Assembly (NCBI GenBank): GCA_903868545.1
Contig: CAIPVR010000228.1
Location: forward strand, 1 to 41,338
Source of the DNA: an uncultured Actinomycetes bacterium
GTDB lineage: Bacteria > Actinomycetota > Acidimicrobiia > Acidimicrobiales > Microtrichaceae
Reading direction: 5' to 3'
DNA length: 41,338 nt
Shown: positions 17,759-26,494 of the stretch, one piece after another
How positions within the stretch are numbered: the stretch's first letter is position 1
Layout of the letters: every line of letters starts with the position of its first letter
The notes under the pieces: generated by a model
Database searches by the model: none
What the model was told of the DNA's origin: nothing
What the model saw: the letters and a program-made list of their open reading frames with translations, nothing else
Translations under genes and position numbers: made by a program

Positions 17759-18415
17759 TCACACCACCACGAGCAGTGCGTCGGGCAGTACCCGGACGTG
17801 CCCGCCGACCACCGCCCCGGCGGGCACGCCGTCGAGCCATGCCATGCCGTGGTCGAGGCCCTCGACGAGCACCTCGCGGGTGCGGCGCTCGCCGAGCGCC
17901 GGGTGCGGCACGTGGGTTCCGGTCACCGCCCGGTCCGCCGCCCGGCGCCGGTCCCGGCGCGGCAACCCGCCGTCGGTCACGTCGAGGAGCCCGTCGCCCG
18001 GATGGGCCCGGGGGCCGAGGTCGAGGTCGCCGACGTGCGTCGCGTTCATCACCACGACGGTGCGGCCGCGCCACCACGCCGGGGTTCCGTTCCGTGCGGC
18101 CCGGCCGAACACCACGTGTGCCACCGCGTGGCGCCGCACCAGCTCCCCGTCCGGGCGGCGGAGCTCCACCTCCATGGCGTCGCAGGGCAGGCGCAGGCCC
18201 TCCCCGGAGCGAAGGGACCCGGCGGACCTCGCGGGCGCGCCGAGCGTGCGGTGAAGGTCACCCCCCACCAGACCGGCCTCGATCGGGAGGCCCTCCCCCA
18301 CCCCGGTGCCGGCGCGGTCCAGCAACGCGGCCAGGTCCGCGTCGCCGCCCACCACCGGCGCGTTCGCGGCGAGCGGTCCGGGTGCGCCCCAGTCCTCCCC
18401 CCGACGGATGGTCAT
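17759..18415 (-). CDS. Diacylglycerol-kinase/LCB5 C-terminal-domain-like protein lacking an evident GGDGT catalytic domain
   Basis: 218 aa; RTVVVMNATHVGDLDLGPRAHPGDGLLDV...VTGTHVPHP...VRVLPDALLVVV; 4-nt overlap with helY stop. Confidence 0.5.
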   Translation of the reverse strand: MTIRRGEDWGAPGPLAANAPVVGGDADLAALLDRAGTGVGEGLPIEAGLVGGDLHRTLGAPARSAGSLRSGEGLRLPCDAMEVELRRPDGELVRRHAVAHVVFGRAARNGTPAWWRGRTVVVMNATHVGDLDLGPRAHPGDGLLDVTDGGLPRRDRRRAADRAVTGTHVPHPALGERRTREVLVEGLDHGMAWLDGVPAGAVVGGHVRVLPDALLVVV

Positions 18416-21048
18416 CCCGGCTCACCGCCGGAGCGAACCACGCCGCGGTGCAACGCCTCCGCAGCGGCCCGGCACCGCGCCGCGGTCTCGGGCACCGGCG
18501 CCACCTCGCCGAGCTGCCGCAGGAGGTCGATGAGCTGCCGGCAGTTCCGGACGAAGTCCCCACCGGTCAGGTCCTCGTCGAGGACGCGGTCGAGTGGCTC
18601 CCCGGCCGCCCACGCGTGTGCGGCCGGGGCGAAACCCGCCTCGGGCACACGCGTCTCGCCCACCCGCGCCGCCCGTTCGTGGCGCTGGAGGCCGTCGGCG
18701 AGGTCGCACATCCGACGGAAGCGACGATGGAGCTCGCCGTCGGGGAACCCCGGAGGTGGCGGGGGTTCCGCGCTCCGGTGCTCGTAGGTCAGGCAGCTGC
18801 ACACGGCGGCGACGCCCGGGACGTCGAGGTCGTCGAAGATCCCGCCCTCCAACGCGAGTGACACGAGGAGGTCGCTCTCGTGGTAGATCCGCCGCAGCCG
18901 CTCACCGCTCGCGGTGAGTTCCCAGCCGTCCACGTGGCCGGTGCGGCCCAGCACGTCGAGCACCGACTCGAAGCGTCGGACGAGGCCCGATCCCCGTCGC
19001 CGCACCTGCCGGTCGAGGTCGCGCCGCTCGGATCGGAGGCGTTCCACACGGCGATGGGCCGCCACGAGTTCGTCGCGGTCGTCACGGGCGTGCAGCGGAT
19101 GGGCCTCGAGGGCGACGAGGGCCTCGCCGTAGGGGTCGGGAGCGTCCTCACCCCCCCGACCCGACCGACGGCCCTTCGGGCGCGCACGGCGGAGGTTCGT
19201 GCGCCGCAGCACCGCAGCGGCCTCCCGTCGGTAGGTCGGGTCCTGGGGCGCGAACGGCACCGGGAGGTCGACGGTGGCGAGGCGCTCGACCGGGGTGCCC
19301 GTGTTCGCCAGGTGGAGGTTCACCTGCTCGCCCTGCGCGGTGATCGCCCGCACACGGATGCTCCCGCCCTTGCGGTAGGCCACCGACAGGACGAGGAGCA
19401 GGCGCCGACCCCGGTCGGTGCGGCGCTCGACCACGTCGCCCGGGCGGAGCGCGGCGAGCGACGCCTCGATGTCGGCGCGGCCGCCCTGGCGGTTGCGGTG
19501 CGCGGCGCGCGCCCGTTCCGCGAGCGCCGCGTATCCGGCGACGTCGAGGCCGGCCCCCGCCCCCGCAGCGGCCACCGCCTCCTCGAGGTCGTGGTCGAGC
19601 GCCGCGACCCGGGTGCGGAGCCGCACGACCGCCCGGTCGGCCTGGAACTGAGCGAAGGAGCGTGCCAGCACCTCCTCGGCCGGCTCGCGGTCGTAGCGGT
19701 GCACGAGGTTGACGGCCATGTTGTACGTGGGCCGGAACGCGGAGACCAGGGGGTACTCGCGGCTGCCGGCCAGCGTCGCGACCTGCGAGAACGTCACGAA
19801 CGGCGACCACAGCACGACGGCCGACCCGCGTTCGTCGATCCCGCGCCGGCCGGCCCGCCCGGTGAGCTGGGTGAACTGGGCCGCGGAGAGGAACTCGTGG
19901 GACTCGCCGTTGAACTTCGTCAGCCGCTCGATCACCACGGAGCGGGCGGGCATGTTGATGCCGAGGGCGAGGGTCTCCGTGGCGAACACCGCCTTCACCA
20001 GGCCCTCCACGAAGCAGTGCTCCACCGTCTCGCGGAACGCCGGGATCATGCCCGCGTGGTGCGCGGCCACCCCGTGCTCGAGGGCGGCGAGCCAGCGGTC
20101 GTAGCCCAGCACGTCGAGGTCGGCGTCGGAGAGCGCAGCGGTGTGGTGCTCCGCGAGCAGCCGGATCCGGGCCCGTTCCGCGGCGTCGGTCAGCCGGAGT
20201 CCGGCATCGAGGCAGTGGCCGGCCGCGTCGTCGCAGGCCGCGCGGCTGAAGATGAAGTAGATCGTGGGGAGCAGGCCCTCGTCGTCGAGCCGCTCGAGCG
20301 TCTCGAGCCGCCGCGGGGTGACGAACCGGGGCCGCGTCCGCCGGCCCCCACCCCCTCGCCCACCCCTGCCGCCGGGCCGGCGCGTCCCCTCCGCGTCGAA
20401 TCGGTGGCCCTCCGGGTTCGGCCGTCCGTCCACGAGGACCGGGACCAGGTGGTCGCGCTCGGACCCTCGGTCACCGACGAGGTACAGGGGGTCAAGACGG
20501 ACGGGACGCTCATGCTCCACGACCGTGACGGTCGGGCCGCGCAGCGCGGTGACCCAGTCCCCGAGTTCCTCCGCGTTCGACACCGTGGCCGAGAGGCACA
20601 CGAACCCGGTTCCCGGCGGAGTGTGGATCAGGACCTCCTCCCAGACCGGCCCCCGGTACGCGTCCTGGAGGAAGTGCACCTCGTCGAGGACCACCCACCG
20701 CAGCCCGCGAAGGGTGTCGGACCGCGCGTAGACCATGTTGCGGAGCACCTCGGTGGTCATCACCACCACCGGTGCGTCGGGACGGATCGAGTGGTCCCCG
20801 GTCAGCAGCCCGACGCGGTCCTCACCGAGGACACCCACGAGGTCCGCGTACTTCTGGTTGCTGAGCGCCTTGATGGGCGCCGTGTAGAAGGCCTTGCCGC
20901 CCGAGCGCAGCGCCGCGGCCACCGCGTGCTCCCCCACGACGGTCTTGCCGGAACCGGTGGGGGCCGCCACCAGGACGTTCCGGCCGTCGTCGAGCGCCGC
21001 GATCGCCTCGCGCTGGAAACGGTCGAGGGGGAACCCGTGGTCGAACAC
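18412..21048 (-). CDS. helY: Ski2/HelY-type DEVH-box RNA helicase
   Basis: 878 aa; AAPTGSGKTVVGEHAV, VVLDEVHFLQDAYRGPVWEEVLIH, LSATVSNAEELGDW, QLTGRAGRRGIDERG, DSHCT-like C-terminus. Confidence 0.92.
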   Translation of the reverse strand: MFDHGFPLDRFQREAIAALDDGRNVLVAAPTGSGKTVVGEHAVAAALRSGGKAFYTAPIKALSNQKYADLVGVLGEDRVGLLTGDHSIRPDAPVVVMTTEVLRNMVYARSDTLRGLRWVVLDEVHFLQDAYRGPVWEEVLIHTPPGTGFVCLSATVSNAEELGDWVTALRGPTVTVVEHERPVRLDPLYLVGDRGSERDHLVPVLVDGRPNPEGHRFDAEGTRRPGGRGGRGGGGRRTRPRFVTPRRLETLERLDDEGLLPTIYFIFSRAACDDAAGHCLDAGLRLTDAAERARIRLLAEHHTAALSDADLDVLGYDRWLAALEHGVAAHHAGMIPAFRETVEHCFVEGLVKAVFATETLALGINMPARSVVIERLTKFNGESHEFLSAAQFTQLTGRAGRRGIDERGSAVVLWSPFVTFSQVATLAGSREYPLVSAFRPTYNMAVNLVHRYDREPAEEVLARSFAQFQADRAVVRLRTRVAALDHDLEEAVAAAGAGAGLDVAGYAALAERARAAHRNRQGGRADIEASLAALRPGDVVERRTDRGRRLLLVLSVAYRKGGSIRVRAITAQGEQVNLHLANTGTPVERLATVDLPVPFAPQDPTYRREAAAVLRRTNLRRARPKGRRSGRGGEDAPDPYGEALVALEAHPLHARDDRDELVAAHRRVERLRSERRDLDRQVRRRGSGLVRRFESVLDVLGRTGHVDGWELTASGERLRRIYHESDLLVSLALEGGIFDDLDVPGVAAVCSCLTYEHRSAEPPPPPGFPDGELHRRFRRMCDLADGLQRHERAARVGETRVPEAGFAPAAHAWAAGEPLDRVLDEDLTGGDFVRNCRQLIDLLRQLGEVAPVPETAARCRAAAEALHRGVVRSGGEPG

Positions 21049-21052
21049 CAGC

Positions 21053-21910
21053 TCAGTCGGCCCCGGGGCCGGCGGGCTCCTCGGTCCCCGTCGCCGCGGC
21101 GACCTCCGCCGTGGCCGCCGCGGCCAGTTCCTGGCGCTTGCGCTTCCGGCGGAGGAACAGGCGGCCCACCACGATGCTGCCCTCGTAGAAGACGTACATC
21201 GGCACGGCCAGCGCGAACAACGAGATGGGGTCGCCGCTCGGTGTGATGGCGGCGGCGATGACCACGATGATCAGGAAGGCCTGGCGGCGCCACTTGCTGA
21301 GGTTCTGGGGCGTGACCACGCCGACCATCTGGAGTGCGACGACCACCACGGGGAACTGGAAGCCCAGACCGAAGGCCAGGATCATGAACAGGGACAGCTT
21401 GAAGAAGTCCTGCGGTCCCGAGCGGACGTCGACGGCCGGGCCGGCGACGCCCACGAGGAACTGCACCGCCTTGTCGAGCGTGAGGTAGGCGATCGCCCCG
21501 CCGAGGACGAACAACGTGATGCTCGACACGGTGAACGCCAGTGCGTAGCGCCGCTCCCGCCGGTACAGCCCCGGGGCGATGAAACGCCAGAGCTGCCACA
21601 TGATCACCGGCATCGCCATGATCAGCGCGCCGTAGCTGGCCACGCGGAGCCGGAGCGTGAACGGGTCGAGCACGTTGGTCGACAGGAACTTGCAGTTGGA
21701 GCCGGGATCGACGCTGCGCAGGGCCTCGCAGTACGGGGCGTTGAGCAGTTCGGTCAGCCACGGGTACAGGTACCAGGCCGGGATGAGCAGCACGAGGATC
21801 GTGCCCATGCAGATCAGCAGGCGGGTGCGCAGCTCCTTGAGGTGGTCGCCCAGCGCCATGTGGCCCGCGTCGCGTTCGGCTCCCTTGAGGACACCTTTGA
21901 CCTTGGCCAC
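21053..21910 (-). CDS. tatC: Sec-independent translocase TatC
   Basis: GTG start at 21910 (VAKVKGVLKG...); MALGDHLKELRTRLLICM.., AFTVSSITLFVLGGAIAYLTLDKAVQFL, FGLGFQFPVVVVALQMVGVVTPQNLSKWRRQAFLIIVVIAAAITPSGDPISL. Confidence 0.93.
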   Translation of the reverse strand: MAKVKGVLKGAERDAGHMALGDHLKELRTRLLICMGTILVLLIPAWYLYPWLTELLNAPYCEALRSVDPGSNCKFLSTNVLDPFTLRLRVASYGALIMAMPVIMWQLWRFIAPGLYRRERRYALAFTVSSITLFVLGGAIAYLTLDKAVQFLVGVAGPAVDVRSGPQDFFKLSLFMILAFGLGFQFPVVVVALQMVGVVTPQNLSKWRRQAFLIIVVIAAAITPSGDPISLFALAVPMYVFYEGSIVVGRLFLRRKRKRQELAAAATAEVAAATGTEEPAGPGAD

Positions 21911-21911
21911 C

Positions 21912-22448
21912 TCAGCCGGCTTCCGTCTCGGCACGCTCCGCCACGGTCGCCTCGGGGATCGCCTCCGGGGCACCCTGCGTGCCGGGGTCGGGGGTGACGG
22001 GAACGGGGGTGACGGGGTCCGGCTCGTCGGTCGTCGATGCCGGCCCCTGACCGGCGGACGGGTCCGGCTCCGCAGCGGCCTCCGTCGCGCCGGACGTCAC
22101 ATGGGCCACGGGAGGGTTGGCCGCCGCCGGCGGAGTCTCCGGCTGCTCCTGGCGGAACCGCTCCTCCGCCTCGGCCTCCAGTGCGTACTCGGCGAGCTTC
22201 TGCCGCGGGCGGGCGGCGAACTCCCCCAACTCCCGGAGCGGGGCCATCGCCGGGTCGTTCGCGATGTCCTGCACCTGGGAGGACATGCCGTCGGTCATCG
22301 TGCGGAGCTTGTGGAGGCCCTTGCCCATGCTGCGGGCGAGCGCCGGCAGCCGCTCGGGGCCCACCACGAGGAGCGCGACGAGGAGGATGACGACCAGCTC
22401 GCCGCTGCCGAAGTTCTGGAAGAAGGCCAGGAGGCGCCCGCCGGCCAT
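21912..22448 (-). CDS. tatB: Sec-independent translocase TatB-like
   Basis: 178 aa; FFQNFGSGELVVILLVALLVVGPERLPALARSMGKGLHKLRTMTDGM with GPERLP hinge. Confidence 0.87.
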   Translation of the reverse strand: MAGGRLLAFFQNFGSGELVVILLVALLVVGPERLPALARSMGKGLHKLRTMTDGMSSQVQDIANDPAMAPLRELGEFAARPRQKLAEYALEAEAEERFRQEQPETPPAAANPPVAHVTSGATEAAAEPDPSAGQGPASTTDEPDPVTPVPVTPDPGTQGAPEAIPEATVAERAETEAG

Positions 22449-22457
22449 GGCCTGATG

Positions 22458-22655
22458 CTACCGGTCGAGGTGCCGGCCGACCGCACCGCCGAGGCGGCCG
22501 GTCTCCCGCCCGAGTCGTCGCGTGGCCGCCGGAACGAGCGGGTTGTCGCTGCGAACCAGGTGGGCGGCCCGCGCCACCCGGTCGGCCGCCGAGGCGGCGA
22601 CGAACGCGGCCACGCCCACGGAGAGGAGGGCCATGACGGGGGCGAGGAACTGCAC
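22458..22655 (-). CDS. Small single-TM membrane protein
   Basis: GTG start at 22655: VQFLAPVMALLSVGVAAFVAASAADRVARAAHLVRSDNPLVPAATRRLGRETGRLGGAVGRHLDR, just upstream of tatB. Confidence 0.45.
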   Translation of the reverse strand: MQFLAPVMALLSVGVAAFVAASAADRVARAAHLVRSDNPLVPAATRRLGRETGRLGGAVGRHLDR

Positions 22656-22711
22656 GTCGCCGACCGTACCGCCTGCGGCGTCGTGCCGGGCGCCGGGACG
22701 CCCGCGCCCGT

Positions 22712-23041
22712 TCAGGGGTTGGTCATCGTGGCGAGGGTGACGAACCAGTCCGGGGTGGACAGCAGCTCGTGGAAGTCGAGCACGTCGTCGTGCGTGATCG
22801 GGGAGCCGCCGTGGCGCTCCTCGAGTTCGGCGGGCAGGTGCCACTCCACGCACGGCACACCGGCCGCGAGGAGCACGTCGACCACGTGCGGCTCCGCCGG
22901 TCGGACCTCGATCATCCGGCACACGGGGCACCGGAAGAGGTAGGTCGCCGACTCGTTGTCCTGACACATGCGGACCTTCAGGTCCCGTGAACGGAGTTCC
23001 ACGTCGCCACAGTCAGTGCACGTCGCTCGGATGAGTGCCAT
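22712..23041 (-). CDS. Zinc-ribbon protein, uncharacterised
   Basis: 109 aa; CTDCGD...FRCPVCRM. Confidence 0.75.
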   Translation of the reverse strand: MALIRATCTDCGDVELRSRDLKVRMCQDNESATYLFRCPVCRMIEVRPAEPHVVDVLLAAGVPCVEWHLPAELEERHGGSPITHDDVLDFHELLSTPDWFVTLATMTNP

Positions 23042-23206
23042 TGCTCGCTCCCGATCTCAACTACGCACCTTCCTTCGGCCGCCTCTCGGGTCCGGTTGAC
23101 CTTTCGGGGCGAAAAGCTCCGACGGCGGGGCCGAACGGCCCATGCGGCGAGCGGGTCCCACCGGTGCACCTTGGTGGCCGGATCCGTCGTGGTGGAGACT
23201 CCTGCC

Positions 23207-23962
23207 GTGGGTCCGCGCATCGAACCCCTCCGCCGCCCACCGGTGCTGTTCGCCCATCGTGGCGCCCGGGCCCACGCCCCGGAGAACACGATCGAGGCCT
23301 TCACGCTCGCGGTGCGCCTGGGCGCCACCGGCCTCGAGAGCGACGTGTGGCTCACCGCCGACGGCGTCGCGGTCCTCGATCACGACGGAGTGGTGGGCGG
23401 CCGACTCCGCCGGCGCCCGATCTCGGGGCTGACCGCGGCCGACCTGCCGCCGCACATCCCCACCCTCGAGCAGCTGTACCGGGAGGTGGGGACCCGCCAC
23501 CCGCTCTCGCTCGACGTGAAGGACCCCGAGGCGGTGGACGAGGTCCTGCGGGTGGCCCGCACGGCCGGCGCGGTGGCGGAACTGTGGCTCTGCCACGACG
23601 ACCTCGCCGTGCTCGAGGGGTGGCGGGAGCGCTCCGGCGCAGCCGTCCTCGTGCATTCCACCTACCGGGGCTTCATCGACGGTCCGCCGGAGCGGCACGC
23701 CGCCCGCCTCCGGGACAGCGGTGTCGACGCGGTGAACCTCCACCACACCGAGTGGAGCGGCGGCCTCGTGGCGCTCTACCACCGGTTCGGTCGCCTCACC
23801 CTCGGCTGGGACGCCCAGCACGACCGGGTGATCGACGGGCTCCTCCACCAGGGCCTCGACGGCGTCTACTCCGACCACGTCGACCGACTGGTCGACGCCG
23901 CACGGCGCGCCGGCTCACCGGACGACCCGGATGCCCCTGAGGTCGGAGCCCCGGTTCGCTAG
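23207..23962 (+). CDS. Glycerophosphodiester phosphodiesterase family protein
   Basis: In-frame GTG at 23207; LFAHRGARAHAPENTIEAFTLAVRLGATGLESDVWLTADGVAVLDHDGVV. Confidence 0.88.
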   Translation: MGPRIEPLRRPPVLFAHRGARAHAPENTIEAFTLAVRLGATGLESDVWLTADGVAVLDHDGVVGGRLRRRPISGLTAADLPPHIPTLEQLYREVGTRHPLSLDVKDPEAVDEVLRVARTAGAVAELWLCHDDLAVLEGWRERSGAAVLVHSTYRGFIDGPPERHAARLRDSGVDAVNLHHTEWSGGLVALYHRFGRLTLGWDAQHDRVIDGLLHQGLDGVYSDHVDRLVDAARRAGSPDDPDAPEVGAPVR

Positions 23963-24570
23963 AGCCCGCCGAAGCGGGAGAACGGCCACACCACCACGAA
24001 GGCCCGCCCGATGATCGTGTCCTCCGGGATCGTGCCGAACACCCGACCGTCGGCGGAGTTCGCCCGGTTGTCACCGAGGACGAGCACCTGGCCCTCGGGT
24101 ACCACGACGGGTGTCCCGAGGTTCTCCGTGCGGGTCCCCTCCGGGAGGTACGGCTCGTCGAGGGGTCGACCGTTCACGAACACCCTGCCGTCCTTCGCCT
24201 GCACCGTGTCGCCGGGCAGGCCGACGACGCGCTTGATCAGGTCGGCGGGCTGGTCCGGACCCTCCGGCAGGTTCGGTGGCCGGGTGAACACGACCACGTC
24301 GCCGCGGTTCACGTCGTGGAGGCGGTAGCTGAGCTTGTTCACGAGCACGCGGTCGCCGACCTGCAGCGTGGGATCCATGCTCTCGCTGGGGATGCGGAAG
24401 GCCTGGACGAGGAACGTCTTGACCAACAGCGCCACCACCACGGCGCCGACCACCACGACGATCCACTCCACGGCGTTGCGGGTGCCGCTGGTGCCCCGAC
24501 GGCGGCGCGCCACGGGTGCGGGGGGTGGCGGTGCCGGCACCGACGCGCCCGGGTGGGCCTGCTCAGTCAT
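23959..24570 (-). CDS. lepB: Signal peptidase I
   Basis: 203 aa; FLVQAFRIPSESMDPTLQVGDRVLVNKLSYR, DLIKRVVGLPGDTV, VLGDNRANSADGRVFGTIP. Confidence 0.95.
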   Translation of the reverse strand: MTEQAHPGASVPAPPPPAPVARRRRGTSGTRNAVEWIVVVVGAVVVALLVKTFLVQAFRIPSESMDPTLQVGDRVLVNKLSYRLHDVNRGDVVVFTRPPNLPEGPDQPADLIKRVVGLPGDTVQAKDGRVFVNGRPLDEPYLPEGTRTENLGTPVVVPEGQVLVLGDNRANSADGRVFGTIPEDTIIGRAFVVVWPFSRFGGL

Positions 24571-24581
24571 CCGGGCTCACG

Positions 24582-25517
24582 CTAGCGGTACCGCTGGAGC
24601 ACCCGGTCGGCGGCCCTCGAGGCGACCGGGGCGAGGCTCGCACCCGTGTCGGCGTCGGTGGGTTCGCCCGCAGCCCCGAGGCGCAGGAGCAGTCGCTCCA
24701 GCCATGCGGTCGCGGTGACGCCGAGCACCACCCGCCGGCGCCCGTCCGGCAGGTCCACGACGTCGGCGACCGGGTAGGTCTCGGCGACCCACTCCGTGGA
24801 CGGGCCCAGCACGAGGGCGATCGAACGGTCCACGACCGACGGGTCGAAATCGAACGGATCCGGCGCCTCCACCGGGGCGAACGACTCGTCGTCGACCACT
24901 GCGCGCACCACCCGGTCCACCCTGAAGACGCGGTCCGCCCCGGCCGTGCGGCAGTGCGCACGGAGGTACCAGTGGCCGTCGGCGAGTTCCAGGCGTGCCG
25001 GCTCCACCTCACGCCGACTGAACTCGTCGCGACCGAACGACCAGTAGTCGATGGTCAGCACCCGGTGTTCCTCGACGGCCCGGCGCACAGCGGCCAGCAC
25101 GGTCGGGTCGGCCCCGCCGGTCCTCACGTCCACGCGCTCCCCGGCCGCCCCCAGCACGGCCGCGAGCTTGTCCACCGCGGGGGCGAGGGCGGGGGGCGGC
25201 TCCGGTCCGTCGAGGGCGGCCCGCCCGGCGGCGAGGAGGGTGACCGCCTCCTCCGGAGTGAGGCGCAACGGCCGCCGGAAGTAGTCGCCGAGGTGCACCG
25301 ACACCCGGTCGTCATCGATGACCACGTCCACGCGGGCGTCCGGGGTGAACGGGTGGACGCCGACCTCCATGAAGACCGTCTCCAGATCGCGCACCAGGTC
25401 GTCGCGGTCGACGTCGAAGCGCCGGCACACCTCGCCGACCGGCACGTCGGGGTGCTCGATCAGCCACGGGAGGATGGCGAGCACCCGCTCCACCCGCTCG
25501 GACGCGGTGGCGGTCAC
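24582..25517 (-). CDS. pafC: WYL-domain transcriptional regulator PafC
   Basis: GTG at 25517 (VTATASERVERVLAILPWLIEHPDVPVGEVCRRFDVDRDDLVRDLETV...); VLTIDYWSFGRDEFSRREVEPARLELADGHWYLRAHC. Confidence 0.88.
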   Translation of the reverse strand: MTATASERVERVLAILPWLIEHPDVPVGEVCRRFDVDRDDLVRDLETVFMEVGVHPFTPDARVDVVIDDDRVSVHLGDYFRRPLRLTPEEAVTLLAAGRAALDGPEPPPALAPAVDKLAAVLGAAGERVDVRTGGADPTVLAAVRRAVEEHRVLTIDYWSFGRDEFSRREVEPARLELADGHWYLRAHCRTAGADRVFRVDRVVRAVVDDESFAPVEAPDPFDFDPSVVDRSIALVLGPSTEWVAETYPVADVVDLPDGRRRVVLGVTATAWLERLLLRLGAAGEPTDADTGASLAPVASRAADRVLQRYR

Positions 25518-26488
25518 GCCGCACCCTCCACGAGGCCCTCGAGCCACGACACGAGGTCGGCGCGCAGCTCGGGCGGCGCCACGAGCTCGGCCCGGTCGAG
25601 GAATGACAGCACGAAGGAACGCAGGCCGGCGGTGTCGCTCACCCGCAGGTGGAGCTCCGCCGAGCCGTCGGGGAGGCTCACCGCGTCCTCGGCGAGACCG
25701 GGATCGTCCGCCAGCGCCGGGCCGGCCGCGACGGGGTCCAGGAGGACGACCGCCTCCACCGCCGGCGCGTCGCCGAACTCCCACGGCCGCATACGCACCG
25801 CGGCCGCCACTTCGGGGGCGGGGAAGGTCTCGTCGGGCTCGCCGAGCTCCACGTCGCCGCTCACCCGGTCGAGCCGGAAGGACCTGGGTGCGTCACGGTC
25901 GCGGTCGTGGCCGCTCACGTACCAGTGGCCCCGTTCGAACTGCACCCGGTGCGGCTCGACGGTCCGCAGCGCACCTCCGTGCCGGAAGCGGACGACCCGC
26001 CGGTCCTGCACCGCCTCGAACAGCACGGGCAGGGTGGCCGGCACCGCCACGCTCCCCCACCCGGCGGGCCGGCCGTCGGCCGAAGGGTCCGCGGGGTGCA
26101 CGCCCCCCAGCTTGCGCAGCGCGTCGGCGGCGCCGTCCTCGTCGAGTCCGTCGATCCGGACGGCGGTGGCGGCCACCTGGAGGGCGGCGAGCTCCTCGGG
26201 CGTGAGGCCCGGGTCGGGCAGTTCGTAGCGGTCGCGCCGGATGCGGTACGCCGAGGAGGTCTCCTCGTGGTGCTCGACGCTGACGGTCTCGATCGGAACG
26301 CCGATGGCCCGCAACTCGTCCTTGTCGCGCTCGAAGGCCCGGCGGAAGGTGGCCGTGGAGGCGTCCTCCGGGTAGCCGGGTACCCGGGACCGGAGTTCGT
26401 CGGCGGTGAGGGGGACCGTCGTGGCCTGCAACGCCGCCACCAGGTTGAGGAGGCGGGCGAACTTCTCCGGGCGGTGCTCGTTGGCCAC
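25514..26488 (-). CDS. pafB: WYL-domain transcriptional regulator PafB
   Basis: 324 aa; RPEKFARLLNLVAALQATTVPLTADELRSRVPGYPEDASTATFRRAFERDKDELRAIGVPIE; WYL-like RVVRFRHGGALRTVEPHRVQFERGHWYVSGHD; 4-nt overlap with pafC. Confidence 0.9.
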   Translation of the reverse strand: MANEHRPEKFARLLNLVAALQATTVPLTADELRSRVPGYPEDASTATFRRAFERDKDELRAIGVPIETVSVEHHEETSSAYRIRRDRYELPDPGLTPEELAALQVAATAVRIDGLDEDGAADALRKLGGVHPADPSADGRPAGWGSVAVPATLPVLFEAVQDRRVVRFRHGGALRTVEPHRVQFERGHWYVSGHDRDRDAPRSFRLDRVSGDVELGEPDETFPAPEVAAAVRMRPWEFGDAPAVEAVVLLDPVAAGPALADDPGLAEDAVSLPDGSAELHLRVSDTAGLRSFVLSFLDRAELVAPPELRADLVSWLEGLVEGAA

Positions 26489-26494
26489 GGGCGC

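Noticed and set aside
18880-21246. 788-aa plus-strand ORF (and 16861..18861)
   Set aside because: Antisense shadow of helY/tatC and of the SCO1/DAGK-like genes.
23096-23114. TTGACC ... tttcggggcgaaa as promoter/operator for GDPD
   Set aside because: No matching -10 at correct spacing and the inverted repeat is only 4 bp.
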